Source of the DNA: Xanthomonas nasturtii
GTDB taxonomy: Bacteria; Pseudomonadota; Gammaproteobacteria; Xanthomonadales; Xanthomonadaceae
Direction of reading: 5' to 3'
Assembly (NCBI RefSeq): GCF_001660815.1
Contig: NZ_LYMI01000034.1
Coordinates: 124,001-188,000 of the forward strand
Length of the DNA stretch: 64,000 nt
The notes under the pieces are model-generated. The model saw only the letters and a program-made list of their open reading frames with translations, was not told the DNA's origin and did not search any database. Below are positions 61,300 through 64,000 of this stretch, one piece after another (positions within the stretch are counted from its first letter, which is position 1; each line of letters opens with the position of its first letter). Both the position numbers and the translations under genes were made by a program.

Positions 61300-64000
61300 G
61301 CGTTGCCGCCTTCAGCATCCGCCGGCCGGTCACCACCATCATGTGTTTCGTGTCGCTGGTGGTGGTGGGCTTGATCGCCGCGTTCCGGCTGCCGTTGGAG
61401 GCGCTGCCGGATATTTCTGCGCCATTCCTGTTCGTGCAATTGCCGTACACCGGCTCCACGCCGGATGAGGTGGAACGCAACCTGGTGCGTCCGGCCGAAG
61501 AAGCGTTGGCGACGATGACCGGCATCAAGCGCATGCGCTCCACCGCTACTGCCGACGGTGCGAACATCTTCATCGAATTCTCCGACTGGGACCGCGACAT
61601 CGCCATTGCTGCATCCGATGCGCGCGAGCGGCTGGATGCGGTGCGCGACGATTTTCCGGAGGATCTGCAGCGTTTCCATGTTTTCAAATGGTCCAGCAGC
61701 GACGAGCCGGTGCTCAAGGTGCGCCTGGCCAGCCAGACCGATCTGACTGGCGCGTATGACATGCTCGACCGCGAGTTCAAGCGGCGCATCGAGCGCATCC
61801 CCGGCGTGGCCAAGGTGGAGATTTCCGGCGCGCCGCCGAACGAGGTCGAGATCGCAATCGCCCCGGACCGGCTCACCGCGCACGACCTCAGCCTCAACGA
61901 CCTGAGCGAGCGGTTGAGCAAGCTCAATTTCTCGGTGTCTGCGGGCCAGATCGACGACAACGGCCAGCGCATCCGTGTGCAGCCGATCGGCGAACTGCGC
62001 GATCTGCAGGAACTGCGCGAGCTGGTGCTCAATGCCAAAGGCGTGCGCCTGGGCGACATCGCCGAGGTGCGGCTCAAGCCGACACGCATGAACTACGGGC
62101 GGCGCCTGGATGGGCGCCCGGCGATCGGTCTGGACGTCTACAAGGAGCGCAGCGCCAACCTGGTGGAGGTATCGAAAGCGGCGTTGAAAGAGGTCGAAGA
62201 CATCCGCGCCCAGCCGGCGATGCGCGATGTGCAGGTCAAGGTGATCGACAACCAGGGCAAGGCGGTGACCTCGTCGCTGGCCGAACTGGCTGAGGCCGGG
62301 GCGGTAGGTCTGCTGTTGTCGATCACGGTGTTGTTTTTCTTCCTGCGGCATTGGCCATCGACGTTGATGGTGACGCTGGCGATCCCGATCTGCTTCGCCA
62401 TCACCCTGGGTTTCATGTATTTCGTCGGCGTCACGCTCAACATCCTGACCATGATGGGCTTGCTGCTGGCAGTGGGCATGCTGGTGGACAACGCGGTGGT
62501 GGTGGTGGAAAGCATCTACCAGGAACGCGAGCGCATGCCCGGCCAACCGCAGCTGGCAGCGCTGCTGGGCACACGTAGTGTGGCCATCGCGCTCAGTGCC
62601 GGCACGTTGTGCCACTGCATCGTGTTCGTGCCGAACCTGTTCGGCGAAACCAACAACATCTCCATCTTCATGGCGCAGATTGCGATCACCATTTCGGTGT
62701 CGTTGCTGGCATCGTGGTTGGTGGCGATCAGCCTGATTCCGATGTTGTCGGCGCGCATGAAGACACCACCGATGGTGACCTCCGAGCGCGGCGTGATCGC
62801 GCGGCTGCAGCGCCGTTACGCGAAGATACTGGCGTGGACGTTGGCGCATCGCGGCTGGAGCGTGGCCGGCATCATTCTGGTGAGCGCGATCAGCCTGGTG
62901 CCGATGAAGCTGACCAAGATCGACATGTTCGGTGGCGACGGTGGCAACGAGGCCTTCATTCAGCACCAGTGGAAGGGCTCGTACACGCGCGAGCAGTTGG
63001 GCGAAGAGATCGGCCGGGTCGAAAATTATCTCGAAGCCAACCGCGCCAAATACCACATCACGCAGATCTACTCGTGGTTCAGCGAGGTGGAAGGCAGCAA
63101 TACGGTGGTGACCTTCGATGCGAGCAAGGTCAAGGATCTGCCGCCGTTGCTGGAAAAAATCCGCAAGGAACTGCCGCGGTCTGCGCGTGCCGATTACAGC
63201 ATCGGCAACCAGGGCGATGGTGGCAATGGCAATCAAGGCGTGCAGGTGCAGTTGGTCGGCGATTCGACCGATGCGTTGAAGGCACTCGCCGACGATGTGA
63301 TTCCACTGCTGGCACAGCGCAAGGAGCTGCGCGACGTGCATGTGGATACCGGCGACCGGACCAGCGAGCTGGCAATTCGCGTCGACCGCGAACGCGCAGC
63401 CGCCTTCGGTTTCAGTGCCGAGCAAGTGGCCAGTTTCGTCGGGTTGGCGTTGCGCGGGACGCCGCTGCGCGAGTTCCGACGCGGCGACAACGAGGTGCCG
63501 GTGTGGGTGCGTTTTGCCGGCGCCGAGCAGAGCAAACCCGAAGACCTGGCCAGCTTCACGGTGCGCACCAAGGATGGCCGCAGCGTGCCGTTGCTGAGCC
63601 TGGTGGAGGTGCAGATCCGTCCGGCCGCTACCCAGATCGGGCGCACCAATCGGCAGACCACGTTGAGCATCAAGGCCAATCTCGCCGAAAAAGTCACCGT
63701 GCCCGAGGCGCGCGCCGCGATGGAAAAACCGCTCAAGGCGATGAGTTTCCCGGCCGGCTACAGCTACACCTTCGACGGCGGCGATTACCAGAACGATGGC
63801 GAGGCGATGGGCCAGATGGTGTTCAACCTGGTGATCGCGCTGGTGATGATCTACGTGGTGATGGCGGCGGTGTTCGAGTCGTTGCTGTTCCCGGCGGCGA
63901 TCATGAGCGGGGTGCTGTTTTCGATCTTCGGTGTGTTCTGGCTGTTCTGGATCACCGGTACCTCGTTCGGGATCATGTCCTTCATCGGCATCCTGGTGTT
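61296..64000 (+). CDS. RND efflux transporter permease, second subunit (3' truncated by window)
   Basis: The frame opens MSVAAFSIRRPVTTIMCFVS and continues to the window end (901 codons visible). The relay position reads VGMLVDNAVVVVES, with N in place of the second Asp. Two porter domains and the start of the C-terminal membrane half are present (VFNLVIALVMIYVVMAAVFE). ATGA overlap with the first permease supports a heteromer. The C-terminus lies beyond the window. Confidence 0.93.
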   Translation, partial: MSVAAFSIRRPVTTIMCFVSLVVVGLIAAFRLPLEALPDISAPFLFVQLPYTGSTPDEVERNLVRPAEEALATMTGIKRMRSTATADGANIFIEFSDWDRDIAIAASDARERLDAVRDDFPEDLQRFHVFKWSSSDEPVLKVRLASQTDLTGAYDMLDREFKRRIERIPGVAKVEISGAPPNEVEIAIAPDRLTAHDLSLNDLSERLSKLNFSVSAGQIDDNGQRIRVQPIGELRDLQELRELVLNAKGVRLGDIAEVRLKPTRMNYGRRLDGRPAIGLDVYKERSANLVEVSKAALKEVEDIRAQPAMRDVQVKVIDNQGKAVTSSLAELAEAGAVGLLLSITVLFFFLRHWPSTLMVTLAIPICFAITLGFMYFVGVTLNILTMMGLLLAVGMLVDNAVVVVESIYQERERMPGQPQLAALLGTRSVAIALSAGTLCHCIVFVPNLFGETNNISIFMAQIAITISVSLLASWLVAISLIPMLSARMKTPPMVTSERGVIARLQRRYAKILAWTLAHRGWSVAGIILVSAISLVPMKLTKIDMFGGDGGNEAFIQHQWKGSYTREQLGEEIGRVENYLEANRAKYHITQIYSWFSEVEGSNTVVTFDASKVKDLPPLLEKIRKELPRSARADYSIGNQGDGGNGNQGVQVQLVGDSTDALKALADDVIPLLAQRKELRDVHVDTGDRTSELAIRVDRERAAAFGFSAEQVASFVGLALRGTPLREFRRGDNEVPVWVRFAGAEQSKPEDLASFTVRTKDGRSVPLLSLVEVQIRPAATQIGRTNRQTTLSIKANLAEKVTVPEARAAMEKPLKAMSFPAGYSYTFDGGDYQNDGEAMGQMVFNLVIALVMIYVVMAAVFESLLFPAAIMSGVLFSIFGVFWLFWITGTSFGIMSFIGILV

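Overview
The window is a high-GC, densely packed bacterial chromosome segment whose gene content and small dispersed repeats point to Xanthomonas (Gammaproteobacteria, Lysobacterales). This assignment rests on recognising the gene order (cmk-rpsA-ihfB-lapAB-O-antigen genes-galU), the Xanthomonas-type protein variants and the species-typical intergenic palindromes; no search was run. I see no prophage, integrase, insertion sequence, CRISPR array or secretion-system island. Most genes are housekeeping or metabolic.

Layout. 1-6041: the end of a sugar ABC transporter operon (binding-protein C-terminus, two permeases) coupled by stop/start overlaps to a large secreted glycosidase-like protein and a secreted endonuclease/exonuclease/phosphatase-fold protein. 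6194-9993 (minus): agmatine deiminase, N-carbamoylputrescine amidase, a GNAT acetyltransferase and a TraB-family membrane protein; the last three form a tight run. 10819-19413: rpmJ (minus), then cmk, rpsA, ihfB, lapA, lapB, a WecA/WbpL-type glycosyltransferase, a WbpM/CapD-type sugar dehydratase and galU, linking translation, nucleoid and LPS functions. 19557-20540: decayed kef potassium-efflux gene. 20831-25439: DUF1244 gene, folD, guaB, guaA. 25597-26300: type II toxin-antitoxin pair with a palindromic operator. 26527-29013: a Cache-HAMP membrane sensor with no output domain, a partner of unknown function, and a fragment of a NarL-type regulator. 29164-33666: Tat-exported hydrolase; mntH and mntR diverging around a consensus-like MntR box; tadA; orn. 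33877-38226: mscS-type channel and ppsA (minus) diverging from ppsR. 38435-43703: DUF1249 gene, Nudix hydrolase, 3-hydroxybutyrate dehydrogenase, pssA, and the class III polyhydroxyalkanoate synthase pair phaE-phaC. 43817-48554: PspC-domain protein, a small HExxH membrane protein, an FAD oxidoreductase, a 75-residue unknown and tex. 48555-49320: gene-free block with three long hairpin repeats. 49321-53307: hybrid histidine kinase plus stand-alone receiver. 53446-55491: tRNA-Leu, a 58-residue protein and a duplicated tRNA-Ala/tRNA-Glu pair. 55584-64000: two small c-type cytochromes diverging from an RND efflux operon (adaptor and two permeases, the second cut by the window end).

Themes. Many operons use ATGA/GTGA-type overlaps, suggesting translational coupling. 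Short GGGAATCGGG-type repeats sit right after folD, guaB and ppsR, contribute the end of the folD reading frame and occupy the region just upstream of guaA. Two genes (kef, NarL-type regulator) are clear remnants. The least explained items are the sensor pair at 26527-28328, the HExxH protein at 44023-44499, the histone-like tail of PhaE and the covarying hairpin repeats at 48745-49189. I did not find a convincing new defence or multi-gene system.
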